From Ascochyta rabiei (taxonomy: Eukaryota; Ascomycota; Dothideomycetes; Pleosporales; Didymellaceae): 64,000 nucleotides of DNA. Every line of letters begins with the position of its first letter. Position 1 is the stretch's first letter. Both the position numbers and the translations under genes were made by a program. The notes under the pieces are model-generated. The model did not search any database. It was not told the DNA's origin and saw only the letters and a list, made by a program, of their open reading frames with translations. Below are positions 49,641 through 61,301 of the stretch, one piece after another. The stretch covers positions 930,001 to 994,000 of the forward strand of contig NC_082419.1 in NCBI RefSeq assembly GCF_004011695.2, in the 5' to 3' direction.

Positions 49641-52300
49641 ATCTCGTATTCCTTCATGGAGAGCGAGAAATTTGGCTTGACAGATAAAAGTCATGTGTTT
49701 CTCCGTTGTCCAATTCGCACAGGAGATGCGGGATGCGCAATTCATGTTGTTTTCAGCCGCTGGGATTGCAACCATCGCCCTGCTCGTGTGTGGCGAAGAT
49801 GTTGACGTCTGATATCCTAGGACGTACACGTACTGTTCGCTTGTGATGTGCGACTTCGATGGCAAATCGATACAACAAGCAGCAAGTTGTCTTTGCGTTT
49901 AGTATATTCGTGCGCATGAGATCGCCAGCGTGGAATCACAGTACGTAGAAAACATACTTGATGTGCTGTCAGAATGCTGTTGCGACCTACGATAACACGG
50001 ACTGCTATGTCTGTCATCAAAGACTCGTATCAGTTACAATGCTCAAGCACTCCGAAGTCTTTCTCGTAACAAACATCTGCTGCTGAGGATGAAAAGCAAC
50101 GGAAAGATCGGCAAACACTGTATTGCGTGAAGAGGGCGATGGTTCTGATGCCAAACTGAACGCCAGAAAAAGCGAGCCGTGAGCACGAATCCTGGTCTCG
50201 TGCATGTTCGGAACCATCAGGCAATGAAACAGAACCGTCACTGACCATTCGAGCGCCGGCAGAATGGAAGCGTTTAGCGCATCTGGGTATTGCTGGCGGT
50301 GAGTGTGGGGTCATCTAAAACTCCGGGTCAAATTCGTTGAGCCAATCTCGAGCACCCTAGATGCACACTGGCTGGCCTACTGGGCGTTTCTCACGACGCC
50401 GCAGCTCGCATCGAAAATTTGCCCACGGCCGGAACGCATTCGCCAAGATGCGCACAAAAAAGACGCATTTCACAAGCCGACGTCGGAAGGGATCGTTGCT
50501 GGGCGGAAAGGCTTGGCACATTACTGCAGGTGTAGTACAGGCGCACAGTAACGTCTGGGCAGTAGCGGGGAGCCATCGTACCTCGTGTAGCGTATGGCGG
50601 GGAGGTGCAGGACGAACTCATAACAAGGGAGGATCAATAACAGGTGACTAGAAATTGACCAGAAGAGCAGGTGCGTTGCGCAAGGAATCATGTGCTTCAA
50701 TAGTGGTGTCCGTGGCCTACTTGGCAGGAAGACTAGAGGCTTGTGATAGTTAGATCCAATCGCACATTGTACCGTGAGATGTCTGGGCAGAATCGCCAGG
50801 GAGGAATTGGCAGCAGTGGGCGGAACGCCGCGATCAAGAATTCAGTGTTGTACTGAAGACATTGCGACGCTGTGTGTGCAATCTCACAAAAGGCGCGTAG
50901 CCGTAAGGCTCACAATCTCAAACTGTGTTGTTGATTACGTTTCAAAGCCACCAATGGGCGATGGGGGTTGGCCTAGTTGAGACTAGTGCACCTTCTGGAT
51001 ATGAGGCGCTAAAGCTGCCCCTAAGCGGGTCCAACAGCGGAACGAAACAGAAGCCGCTTGATGCGTTCACGCTTGCTGCAAACACGATGCAGCAGGTGAA
51101 AATTCGTCGACCTGCAGGTGCATCCAGCCTCACTCTGCAGGGCGCTGTGGTTCTGCCACGACTCGGTGGAGTCCCGGTCCTTTTCCAGACGGAGATGTCG
51201 ATCTGGTTGCGCAATTCTGGAGGATGGGGGTGGAGCTGCCGCGGCGCCAAGCAGATCACCACATTTTTTCATGCGTGAGTGTTCACGGGTTCATGTGGGC
51301 ATGGCGACGACGTGCAACATACACATAGTTGATGCTTGGATGTAACAATACTAAGCCTCAGGTGCCAAACGGGAGGCTGGCACACTCCGGAAAATGCTCG
51401 TTGCGCCATATATGATCCTGTGATTGATGGAGCGGGTGATGATGTGCTGCGTGCGCAGTGGTAGCTTTGGTGTATCAAATGGTCTTCACTGGTCGTTGAG
51501 TTGCGCAAGGAACAGTTCGCACATGAATTCCTTCCAGAAGGTTTCTGAGTTGGCAAAATTGTCTGGAGCCATTGAGCAAATCGATATTGCTCTTGCCGTC
51601 ATTCCCACAGAACGCCCGAGACAGACGTGTAATCCCGACCCGGTTCATGAAGTTCTAGACGAGGTTGACCTTTGCATTTGGGGAAGAGTAGGCAAGAGGT
51701 TGGGGGTGAAACATGCATAGTTGCAGATAAGCAAGTTTCCTGCCTGGCTCTTTGTAAAACACGATGGCGGTGGTTGGGACGGTTTTCGTAGTCCAGGAAT
51801 TGCGGGACTTGACGGTAGGTCTGAAGTCTGTCAGGGTCCATGACAGGACACACAAAGCTTCGCACAGGTCGACCTGCAGGACGAGTCTGGAGAAGAGGTG
51901 GGAGAGCACATCCTGCGTCAAGTCGCGGAGAAACTGAGGAGAAGCTGGAACGAGCGGTACGGTTAGTGATGGTCTACAGGTGGGTACAGACCAATATCCG
52001 AAGCGCTCGGACGTTGGTCTTGAGATGTTATCTTAGGCGCTCCACCTGGTCGAGGTAATGCAGGCACAAAATGGTTCCCTGTTCATTGTCGGGGAGCATG
52101 ATTGGCATTGCGAGTCTGAGAAGACTTGTATCGTGGAGTTGTGCTCAATGAAACAAGACGTCGGAAAAATTCTCCAGACGAAACGATAGTTGTCCAGACA
52201 CGCGGCTCCCGCGTGCAGGAGCGGCGCCTGAGGCAGGACATGAGCATGGTGCGGCAGTAACGTCGACGGTCCGACACCGGGAAAAGCTTGCGATTCAAGG

Positions 52301-52356
52301 GAACACGACAAGAGAACACGGCAAGAGAACACGACAAGGGAACACGACAAGGGAAC
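52301..52356. repeat. 13-bp tandem repeat GAACACGACAAGA
   Basis: Just over four imperfect copies lie head to tail, differing by A/G changes. Confidence 0.85.
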
Positions 52357-53294
52357 TTGGCCGAGGCAAAGTGGTAAGTCGATGGAGTCGCGATGATAGG
52401 CATGCGCGGTCATTATTCCCGAGCGCGATGCGGCGGTGAGCCTGCTCAAATCAAGGTGCCGGCGAAGCATCGGCAGTCGCAACTAGTGGATCCTTGGAAT
52501 AAGAGGTCACGTGCGCATTCTGGGCCGGTGAGTGTAACTTCCGCATTGGGGATGCCTTCCATGGAATGTAGACTTTGGGTGGGCTGGCCGCACACGGTGC
52601 CCCAGGACAGCGCAACAGTATCCAAAGTGGGAGGCCCTGCGTTTAATGAGTCCCCAGTGTTCATTGCGACGGCGCGCGCTTACGCTACATCAGGATGTGT
52701 TTTCGTATTACTATAATATCCTCTGTAATTGGAAGCGCTGTTGCCCTAGGCAACTCGGCACGCTGGGCACGCTGATTCGGCCGACGATGGGGCGTCTACT
52801 CATCAGTCTCAAGGGCTCGACGCGTCTCGGTGACACGCCTGCATGGCCTGCGGCGCCGGCCAGTCTCGGTGCTTCTGCAGCAGAGGCGGTCGCAGCGGGC
52901 GCGGGGGCGGACGCCGGCTTGCGATGCAAACAGTTGCTCCTCTGGACATGCCTGATCGCTGCAGTGCACATGGGGCCTGGAGAAGGCTCGGATAATGGAT
53001 CATGGCCATGCACGACTGGCTGCCTGGCCGTGCCAGCGCGCACCAGCTTGCGCAGGGAAGGGCAGAAATGGGGCCGCGAGCGCACTAGAAGCGAAAATTA
53101 TGAAAAACGCTCATGGCGTGGGGAATGCTCGTTGAGGCTCTGCGGAACTGCCTCTCGTGCGAGCCAACAGCGGCGGAGGGGAAAATGCCTCGCTGGCGCA
53201 CCTCGCAGCTCGCACCTCGCAGCTTGCGACCAGAGCTGCCTGCAGGAAGCGCAAGTAGGGCGGCGACACGCTGCAGCGTGCAGATGCTCTCTAT

Positions 53295-53340
53295 CTCTCG
53301 CGCTCTCTCTCTCGCGCTCTCTCTCTCGCGCTCTCTCTCT
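53295..53340. repeat. CTCTCTCTCTCGCG tandem repeat
   Basis: Three tandem 14-bp units alternate CT runs with CGCG. Confidence 0.85.
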
Positions 53341-53727
53341 CCCCAAAGCTTGCCTTCTTGGCTGCAGAAGCTTGGTGCATGGGGGTCGGAGGCTGATGCC
53401 AGGCTGCGACGCTGCGACGCCTTACTGCTCTGGGCCTCGTGCAGTTCGAGGCAGAGATGTTGGAGGTGCTGGCTGCTTGCTCCCAAACGTCATATGCTAG
53501 TAGCACCATCCCTGCTGGCGTTGCACGCGGTCTCGTGCTATCCCACACGCTTAATTTCTCCTGCCGCTCAGCGTCGCGCTATGCTGTTGGGACCCAGATC
53601 GCGATGGGAAGGGTGGATGCCGTCGTGCAGTGGTTGCCAGCTAGCGGCTTGCCGGGGTGGGAGGCACTGGAGGCACTGGAGGCCCTGGAGCACTGAAGGA
53701 AGCTCGCAGCCGCCGCGGCAGGCACCA

Positions 53728-53772
53728 AGCCCCAGCCCCAGCCCCAGCCCCAGCCCCAGCCCCAGCCCCAGC
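53728..53772. repeat. AGCCCC hexanucleotide repeat
   Basis: Seven to eight perfect units occur about 560 bases upstream of the PMA1 start codon. Confidence 0.9.
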
Positions 53773-54089
53773 CATCCAATGCAATTGCGCGCGCAACGAG
53801 CAGCACACGGGCATCTCCTGGTTGGCATGCCCTGGCACGTCTGGCCCATCTCGCTCGTCTGGCTCGTCTGACCGCAACCAAGACTGGCGTCGGCGGCGGA
53901 CGTGGACAAACACTCGCTGCATGGGGCCAAGGCCGCAAATCGCCTCGAGCACGGGCCGCCAATGACATAGCGTCTGCGCGATTTATTGTAGCTCTTTCGG
54001 TTTGTTGTGAGCGGCGCCAGGGGACGTGCGCTCCTCAACCTTGGACTGCTATCGACGAGGCCAATCACCAGCCATCGGCACAAACGGAT

Positions 54090-54326
54090 CCAGCCAGCAG
54101 ATTTTTCCCTGAGCGCCTTTGGATATAATCCGCCGCGGTCCCTCCCTCTTCATTCTTCTTCACAGAGAAGGACTTGCTCGCTCCTACCGATTGCTGAGCT
54201 TGCCCGACCTTGACAACCCCCTCCCCTCCCTTCCTCCGGTCGCTGGGAGCCTTCTCTGTGATTGACAACTACCACACCCACTAATAATTCGACCCCCGAC
54301 AAGCTACGGAGCACTCTTTAATCAAC
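54090..54326 (+). promoter_or_regulatory. Probable PMA1 core promoter and leader
   Basis: A TATA-like GGATATAATCC at about 54119-54129 is followed by CCTCCCTCTTC and CCCCTCCCCTCCC pyrimidine tracts, then ACTACCACACCC and an A-rich stretch before the ATG at 54327. Such CT-blocks mark transcription starts of strongly expressed fungal genes. Position is judged by eye only. Confidence 0.35.
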
Positions 54327-54616
54327 ATGGCACCCGGCGAAGATGTCGAGCGCGGGCGCGCTAGCAGCGCTGCTGAGCGCCAGAAGTCCATTGTCTCCAT
54401 GACCGAGTTCGAGGGCATGGACGAGTACACTGCTCTGCAGAAGTACATCCTCTTCTACCGCGACCCCAGGGCCGCCGGTCACCAGCAGGAGGAGGCCCCC
54501 AAGAAGAAGCGTTGGTGGCAGAGTGGCGCCGGCCAGGGTCCCGTCACCGACGTGGCCGCTGAGGTTCCTGATGACTGTATGTATCCCACCGTCTGCATTT
54601 CTCTCCACATCACGGC

Positions 54617-54653
<37 letters not shown>

Positions 54654-57600
54654 GCGCCTGAACTTGGTGGCGCGCTGAAGGGCGCGTCGCGCAGAGCTCC
54701 AAGCTGCACACCGGGAGCTTGGAGCTTTCTGCAGCCAATGTGGGCCTCAACATCACGTGCGAACGCACTAGTTGTCGCACCACCCGCCCCACAACAGCAC
54801 CCCAGCAACCATCCCGTTTTTGTGCATGCTCACCAGAAACGCATTTGCTAACTCATCATGCAGTCCTCAGCACTGAGCTTCGCACCGGTCTTTCCACCAC
54901 CGAGGCCGACAACCGTCGCAAGCGCTATGGTTTCAACGAAATCTCCTCGGAGAAGACCAACCTGCTGAAGCAGTTCCTGGGCTACTTCACAGGTCCTATT
55001 CTTTACGGTATGCAGATTTGCACAACTTGATTGGCCGTGCACCACTAACGCAATGCAGTCATGGAACTTGCAGCTCTTCTCGCTGCCGGTCTCCAGGATT
55101 GGGTCGACTTCGGTGTCATCTGCGGTATTCTTCTTCTTAACGCTATCGTCGGTTGGTACCAGGAAAAGCAGGCCGCCGATGTCGTCGCCTCCCTCAAGGG
55201 TGACATCGCCATGAAGGCGACCGTCGTCCGTGACAACCAGCAACAGACCATTCTCGCCCGTGAGCTCGTCCCCGGTGACATCGTTGTCGTCGAGGAGGGT
55301 GCCACCGTTCCCGGTGACGTTCGTCTTATCTGCGACTACGACAAGCCCGAGGACTTTGAGCTTTACCTGAAGCTCAAGGCTGAGGACAAGTTCCACGACG
55401 GCGACCCAGAGGACGAGAAGGATGATGATGACGAGGAGAAGTTCGATGAGGAGAACCCCATTACCCAGGGTGTTTCCCTCGTTGCTTGCGATCAGTCTGC
55501 CATCACCGGTGAATCCCTCGCTGTCGACAAGTACATGGGCGAAGTTGCTTACTACACCACTGGTTGCAAGCGCGGCAAGGCCTACGGTATTGTCATCGCC
55601 ACTGCTAAGCACTCTTTCGTCGGTCGCACTGCTTCGCTCGTCCAGGGCGCTCAGGACCAGGGTCACTTCAAGGCTATCATGAACTCCATCGGTACGGCGC
55701 TTCTCGTCCTGGTCATGTTCTTCATCCTCTTGTCCTGGATCGGTGGATTCTTCCGTCACATTCCCATCTCTGTCGCTCGTGAGGGTACCGACAAGTCTGT
55801 CACCCTTCTCCACTACGCTTTGATCATGTTCATCGTCGGTGTCCCCGTCGGTCTTCCCGTTGTCACCACCACCACCCTCGCTGTCGGTGCCGCCTACCTC
55901 GCTGAGCAGAAGGCTATTGTCCAGAAGCTCACTGCCATCGAGTCCCTCGCTGGTGTTGACGTTCTCTGCTCTGACAAGACCGGTACCCTCACTGCCAACC
56001 AGCTGTCTCTCCGTGAGCCTTACGTCGCTGAGGGTCAGGATATTAACTGGATGATGGCTGTCGCCGCCCTCGCCTCTTCCCACAACCTCAAGTCTCTCGA
56101 CCCTATCGACAAGGTTACCATCCTGACCATCCGCCGCTACCCCAAGGCTCGTGAAATCCTTAACATGGGCTGGAGGACTGAGAAGTTCACTCCCTTCGAC
56201 CCCGTCTCCAAGCGTATTACCGCCATCTGCCACATGGGTGGTGACAAGTACGTCTGCGCCAAGGGTGCCCCCAAGGCCATTGTCAACCTTGCCAACTGCG
56301 ATGAGATCACCGCCAACCTCTACAAGGACAAGGCTTCCGAGCTTGCCCGTCGTGGTTTCCGTTCCCTCGGTGTCGCCTACCAGAAGAACGACGGTGACTG
56401 GATCCTTCTCGGTCTCTTGTCCATGTTCGACCCCCCTCGTGAGGATACCGCCCAGACTATCATTGAGGCTCAGCAGCTAGGTGTTCCCGTCAAGATGTTG
56501 ACCGGTGACGCTATCGCCATTGCCAAGGAGACCTGCAAGATGCTTGCTCTCGGAACCAAGGTTTACAACTCTACCAAGCTTATCCACGGTGGTCTTACCG
56601 GTACCACCCAGCACGATCTCGTTGAGCGCGCTGATGGTTTCGCCGAAGTCTTCCCCGAGCACAAGTACCAGGTCGTCGAAATGCTCCAGCAGCGTGGTCA
56701 CTTGACCGCCATGACTGGTGATGGTGTCAACGACGCTCCTTCCCTCAAGAAGTCTGACTGTGGTATTGCTGTCGAGGGTTCTACCGAAGCTGCCCAGGCT
56801 GCCGCCGATATTGTCTTCCTTGCCCCTGGTCTGTCTACCATCGTCCTTGCCATCAAGACTGCTCGCCAGATTTTCCAGCGCATGAAGGCCTACATTCAGT
56901 ACCGTATCGCCCTCTGCTTGCACTTGGAAGTCTACCTTGTCACCTCCATGATCATCCTCAACGAGACCATCCGCTCCGAGCTCATTGTCTTCCTTGCTCT
57001 GTTCGCTGATTTGGCTACCGTCGCCATCGCTTACGACAACGCTCACTCTGAGCAGCGTCCCGTCGAGTGGCAACTGCCCAAGATCTGGTTCATCTCGGTC
57101 ATCCTTGGTCTTCTCCTCGCTCTCGGTACCTGGATCGTTCGTGGCACTCTGTTCCTGCCCAACGGTGGTATCATTGTCAACTTCGGTGCCATCCAGCCCA
57201 TTCTTTTCCTCGAGGTCGCCCTCACCGAGAACTGGCTTATCTTCGTCACTCGTGGCGGTAAGACCTTCCCCTCGTTCCAGCTGATCATCGCCATCTTGGG
57301 TGTCGACGCTCTTGCCACCATCTTCGCCCTCTTCGGCTGGATGTCCGGTAGCGATTACCAGACCAACCCTCCCACAAACAACTCCAAGTTCCAGGAGCGT
57401 GGCTGGGTAGATATTGTCACTGTTGTCATCATCTGGGCCTACTCCATTGGTATCACCATCATCATCGCCATCGTCTACTACCTTCTCAACCGCATTGCAT
57501 GGCTCGACCAGCTCGGCCGCAAGGACCGCCACAGGAAGAACCCTCACATCGAGAACATGATTGCTGCTCTCAGCAAGCTTGCTCTCGAGCACGGAGTCGA

Positions 57601-57664
57601 CAAGCACGGAACTCAGCGTTACGTTCTTGCCGCCCGCGCTGCCGAAGAGGAGGACGACGAGTAA
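54327..57664 (+). CDS. PMA1: Plasma-membrane proton-pumping P-type ATPase
   Basis: Three exons (54327-54576, 54864-55007, 55059-57664) code 999 residues, with introns 54577-54863 and 55008-55058. The protein pumps H+ out of the cell, driving nutrient uptake. Marks of P3A ATPases are DQSAITGES in the actuator domain, CSDKTGTLT with the phosphorylated Asp near residue 437, KGAPKA, MLTGDAIAIAKETC and AMTGDGVNDAPSLKKSDCGIAVEG. About ten hydrophobic helices are visible, including VGVPVGLPVVTTTTLAVGAAYL. Between VPGDVRLICDY and VSLVACDQS it has an extra acidic stretch of about 40 residues (EDEKDDDDEEKFDEEN), seen in the second fungal clade of these pumps rather than in yeast Pma1. The C-terminal tail, AAEEEDDE, may be regulatory. 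Codon bias is very strong. The first intron is long and holds an ATC repeat. Confidence 0.97.
54617..54653 (+). repeat. ATC trinucleotide repeat in PMA1 intron 1
   Basis: About twelve ATC units lie within the 287-nt intron, about 40 bases after the donor. Confidence 0.9.
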
Positions 57665-58293
57665 ATGTAAATTACGGTGCATGGATGCATATGAGAAAGA
57701 TGAACGGCTTATTTGGTTGGTTACATGTACTGGCCATGGGCGTGATGAGCCCACCTCATTAGAGAGGTTAATAATCAGTCGCCGACTCTTAATTACTCTC
57801 TGTATACCAAGGAGCCTATTTCTTTGTAGTAATTGATACCGATTGAAGTTTAGCACCCCCCATCTTGCCTCTGCCTATGATATTTACAATTTGTTATGGT
57901 GAATTACATGCTCGTTTGAGAACAATCGCAACAGCCTTTCAGCGCAACGACTCGGTCATTTGTTCATGCGGTCGCTCAGCGCAATTTGCAATAACGCTCC
58001 AAGTGAATCCTCCACCTGAGGCCCATCTGACCTTGTCGGCGCTCCTTCTCGACATCGGGCGAATTCACAGGTGTCAGTTCTTAGTGAGTTAGACGCCGCT
58101 TCTCTGGCGCTTCGCAAGCCTCGCAAGCGTCCTCGGTGTCAATCAGCCTTATCGCACATGTGCATGCATGCATCCAGCCACGCTGAAAGACCGCAGGGAA
58201 AGCTGGTCGAGTTGCGATCAGCACGATGTCTGTCAACTGGACAACCAACCGCACCTTGGGCCAAAGCTGATCAACCACCCGTTTCGCTCCTAA

Positions 58294-58310
58294 CCCCCCC
58301 CCCCCCCCCC
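58294..58310. repeat. C homopolymer of 17 bases
   Basis: An uninterrupted C run lies about 630 bases downstream of the PMA1 stop codon. Confidence 0.9.
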
Positions 58311-58474
58311 GGCGCAACTATCGAAGTCTCGCTATCCTAGAATCGTTCATGGTCGTTGGCTGCTGGTGCGATAGGTCGTCGCCACTTGCTGTCTGCAAGC
58401 AGCTAGAGTTTGAACGGAGGGGAGACGGACGCAAACCTTCAAGCGGGGTAGATCGGCAGCTGCTGGTGTATGCT

Positions 58475-58487
58475 GGGGGGGGGGGGG
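58475..58487. repeat. G homopolymer of 13 bases
   Basis: An uninterrupted G run lies 165 bases after the C17 tract, so the two tracts are complementary and could pair. Confidence 0.85.
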
Positions 58488-60510
58488 ATAGGATAGCCTA
58501 TGTGACGACGACAACGACAACGACTACGTCGACGAACGACAGTTGGGGGGCAAAAAGACCCAGGGTGTCGGGTGTGTGGGTTTTTTTGCGGTGCATTTGC
58601 ATCAGCTCATCGGCTCTCTCCCTCTCCAGCGGCCGATCATCCAGCCAAGGAGTGGTAGCGAAGGCGTCGTGAAGCGTTGTGCAGCGTGGAGAGATAACGA
58701 ACGGTGCAGATGATTGGTGAGTACCTCGCATTGATTGGTCAATTGCATGTCTGTAAGGCTTGCGCTTGAGGGGAGATGTGCATGCAGTAGCGTGTAACGC
58801 TTGCATCGTAGGGCAGCTGGTTGCATGGTTTGGCTGCAAGTCGATGGTGAAGCCGTGGGCTGGAAACGGGAAGCAGCATGATAGGAATTGATTGATAGCT
58901 GATCCCGCGGCTGGGCGTGTTCAGTCATCGGGTGTACGCTTTCGTGGTGAGTGTCAGCTTGATGTTGTGCGTCGGTCGATATGGCTACTGTCATGGAGCT
59001 GGAAGCTTCAGAGCTTGCACAAAACGTACCCACGTGCTCATTTCATTAGTGTCCAGCACGCTGCATCAACTGATATTGCCTCTTGTAATCGTCTTTCACA
59101 CGCTTGATCGTCTTCTCGACGTCAATCCTTGTCTCGTGGGTCCCGTTTCACAATGGCCATGCGCATCGCGAGGAGGCTGGTGAGCCGTATCCGCATGACG
59201 TATTCCCGTCATCTCAGACCCCCATGTCCACGTCCTCCACGTCTGCAAACGGCTCGCACGGCGTGCATGCCGATCACTGCGACCATGATGCTTCTACTCG
59301 CACGAGTCGGAGCTGTGGGAGTGCGAGGGCCGGCTAATCCATGCCGATGTACAGCACAAATACGATGCCCGCGCCACCCATGTCGTGGGCGCGTGGGCGA
59401 CACGAGAACGGAACATCATTCAATAATCTGCGAGTCGCTTCGCGTATTGCCAAGACATGATCACATCACAATCATGCTGAATTGCTTCTTCAAGTGGGCA
59501 ATGGTAGTTGCGTTGCTTACCCGCGATGGATTATGCAGAGCATGGCAGGGGGTCTGGAAAGGCGACATGGTATGTCTGAATCGCGACATGTTCGTGCTTC
59601 CGCGGTGCATGTTTCCGTTTGCAACCCCGTGCAGATGAAGTGATCAACTCCAAGCATCTGCCAACGTTCATATTCCGAAGGATTCAATGCTTCGGGACGG
59701 TGAGTGGGGTATGTGTGCTGACGTACGTGTACGCATTTACTACGCAACTCACTTCGAGACTGGAGGGGTTTGCATCTCACTCCGCGGTCCAGCCTGCTGA
59801 CCGACATGGTGCACCTGCGATAATGCTTGACATACACCAAGATTTCTCGGTGCCTTCAGACGTACAGATACAATGTGTGTAGTGATGCAGGAGCTCGAAG
59901 ATCGGTCGCCAAACTGTCACGAAGTCACGGGTTCGGCATACCACAAGGCTCGCAGCTCTGGCAAATCCAAGCCCCGACGCTGTCTCAAACATGTGTGACA
60001 CAGTTTGTATCACAGGGATCTGAGCCAACTCGTTGGTAGTCGGTTTGTACGAGCTGCGAAGCTATCCGCAACTTACCAGGAGCCTCAAGACAAGAACAGG
60101 AGCCGTGGGCCGGATTCTCTGCCAACAGATAAGCGGGTAGTGTGGAAACCTGCCTAACACTCCAATAGCCAGAGCACCGGATACCGAGATCGACTATCAT
60201 CTTTTCGATTATAGAGTGCATGTGCCTAGTGAGCGACATATGCACCGTAACGTCGACTCAGCACGCGTATATACATCCCCACCTCTTCACCGTGTTCAAT
60301 ACTCCTTCTCAATCTACAGACCTCCATGACTCCTCACTATACTCCCTTAAAAACACCTCACACCTTCCACCTTCCACCTTCCACATTTCCCACACCTGGT
60401 AGCACCATCCTTCCCTTGAACACATCGAGCACTCAATTCCTCATTTGCAGCCCGGCCTGCAAAAAAATCGGCACCGCAAGCAAGTCAACTTCTTCCAGAG
60501 GCGGAAAGCA

Positions 60511-60686
60511 ATGGGTGGGCGTGTGTACATCGACGCCAGACCGTTTCCCAACTGCAACGAGGCGGGCGAACTTGGATTTGACAGGTGCGTGTGCCTTTCT
60601 ATTTACGTCATCCACCCGCCGCAGCCAACTTCTTTCTCGCCGCTAGATGCGGTTTCGAAGTGTCCGAGGGGAATGAATGGCTTTGA
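60511..60686 (+). CDS. Candidate small spliced gene, 37 residues or longer
   Basis: Exons 60511-60584 and 60647-60686 join across a 62-nt intron (GTGCGT..GCTAG) to give 37 residues: MGGRVYIDARPFPNCNEAGE then LGFDR/CGFEVSEGNEWL and a stop. Phase is kept at the junction. The same frame is open upstream through FFQRRKA to a TTTGCAG at about 60446-60452, so a further 5' exon is possible. It has two Cys and looks like the end of a small cysteine-containing protein, but I recognise no family and see no signal peptide. It sits next to a frameshifted relic on the other strand. Confidence 0.35.
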
Positions 60687-60732
60687 GATGCGGATTTTAC
60701 ACTTTCCCCCACAGCAACTTCACTGCCCTGTT

Positions 60733-61215
60733 TTACACCATCCAAAGCTCCCGACTGGATGGTCTGCACAAGCGCGTACTCTGCCCAGCGCCAATATCAC
60801 CCTTACTTGCCTTTACGTAGTACTCCTCTGGCTTACCCCACAGCACCAGCGCTTCTATCGTCTTTGAACACGCTTCTTCGCAAAACCACTTGACGAAGAA
60901 CACGCGCTGCTCTTCGTGCCCCACCGCCACATCATAGGTCCCATCATACGTGATACTTTGCGAGTGATTCTCCATATACAGCTCCGATAAAAGCCGACCA
61001 GTTCGAAATTTGCGCCATGAATGGCAAAAATTCTGAGCCTCTGTGCTTCTTTCAGATGCTCGTTGCGGTAGACGATGCACATGTGGGCGTTAATCCGACA
61101 ATCCATGTAGGGGCCATAGAATATCAGCGTGTGTAGAGAAAACGTGCGTAGAAGACATCTTGATCTATATGCCGTGTCCAGCGTGATGGCTCATCGTTGA
61201 AAGGGAGGAATTATT
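60733..61215 (-). pseudogene. Frameshifted gene relic with coding-like segments in three frames
   Basis: Read on the minus strand, protein-like segments follow one another in different frames: about 61215-61135 (DEPSRWTRHIDQDVFYARFL), 61135-61030 (LIFYGPYMDCRINAHMCIVY then RNEHLKEAQRL), and 61030-60769 (WRKFRTGRLLSELYMENHSQ, then FFVKWFCEEACSKTIEALVL and KASKGDIGAG). No GT..AG pair at the joins could fix the frame, so at least two indels are likely. The Cys, Trp and Tyr content resembles a small globular protein. The family is not recognised, and sequencing error is an alternative. Confidence 0.35.
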
Positions 61216-61301
61216 GCCCTAAATCGCAACAGGCGGAGGTATCGTATGACCTGGTATCTATATCATCACTCGTAATCTTCAGTACAACATCTGGGTGTTC
61301 C

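Larger units (their letters stand above)
49641..54326. other. Gene-poor region upstream of PMA1, part 2
   Basis: This 4.7 kb has no supported gene. Frames up to 284 codons at 52.6-53.9 kb cross microsatellites (CTCTCGCG and CCCCAG) and overlap on both strands. The last 250 bases, with a GGATATAATCC box near 54120 and a CCCCTCCCCTCCC tract near 54220, look like the PMA1 core promoter and leader. Confidence 0.5.
57665..60510. other. Intergenic region after PMA1
   Basis: No gene is supported. It contains a 17-base C run (58294-58310), a 13-base G run (58475-58487), and CTTCCAC repeats at about 60364-60386. Short frames on both strands have no motif. Confidence 0.5.

Noticed and set aside
52646..53871. 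Frames of 252 and 284 codons upstream of PMA1
   Set aside because: Different plus-strand frames overlap here, cross CTCTCGCG repeats and code Ser/Arg/Leu runs.
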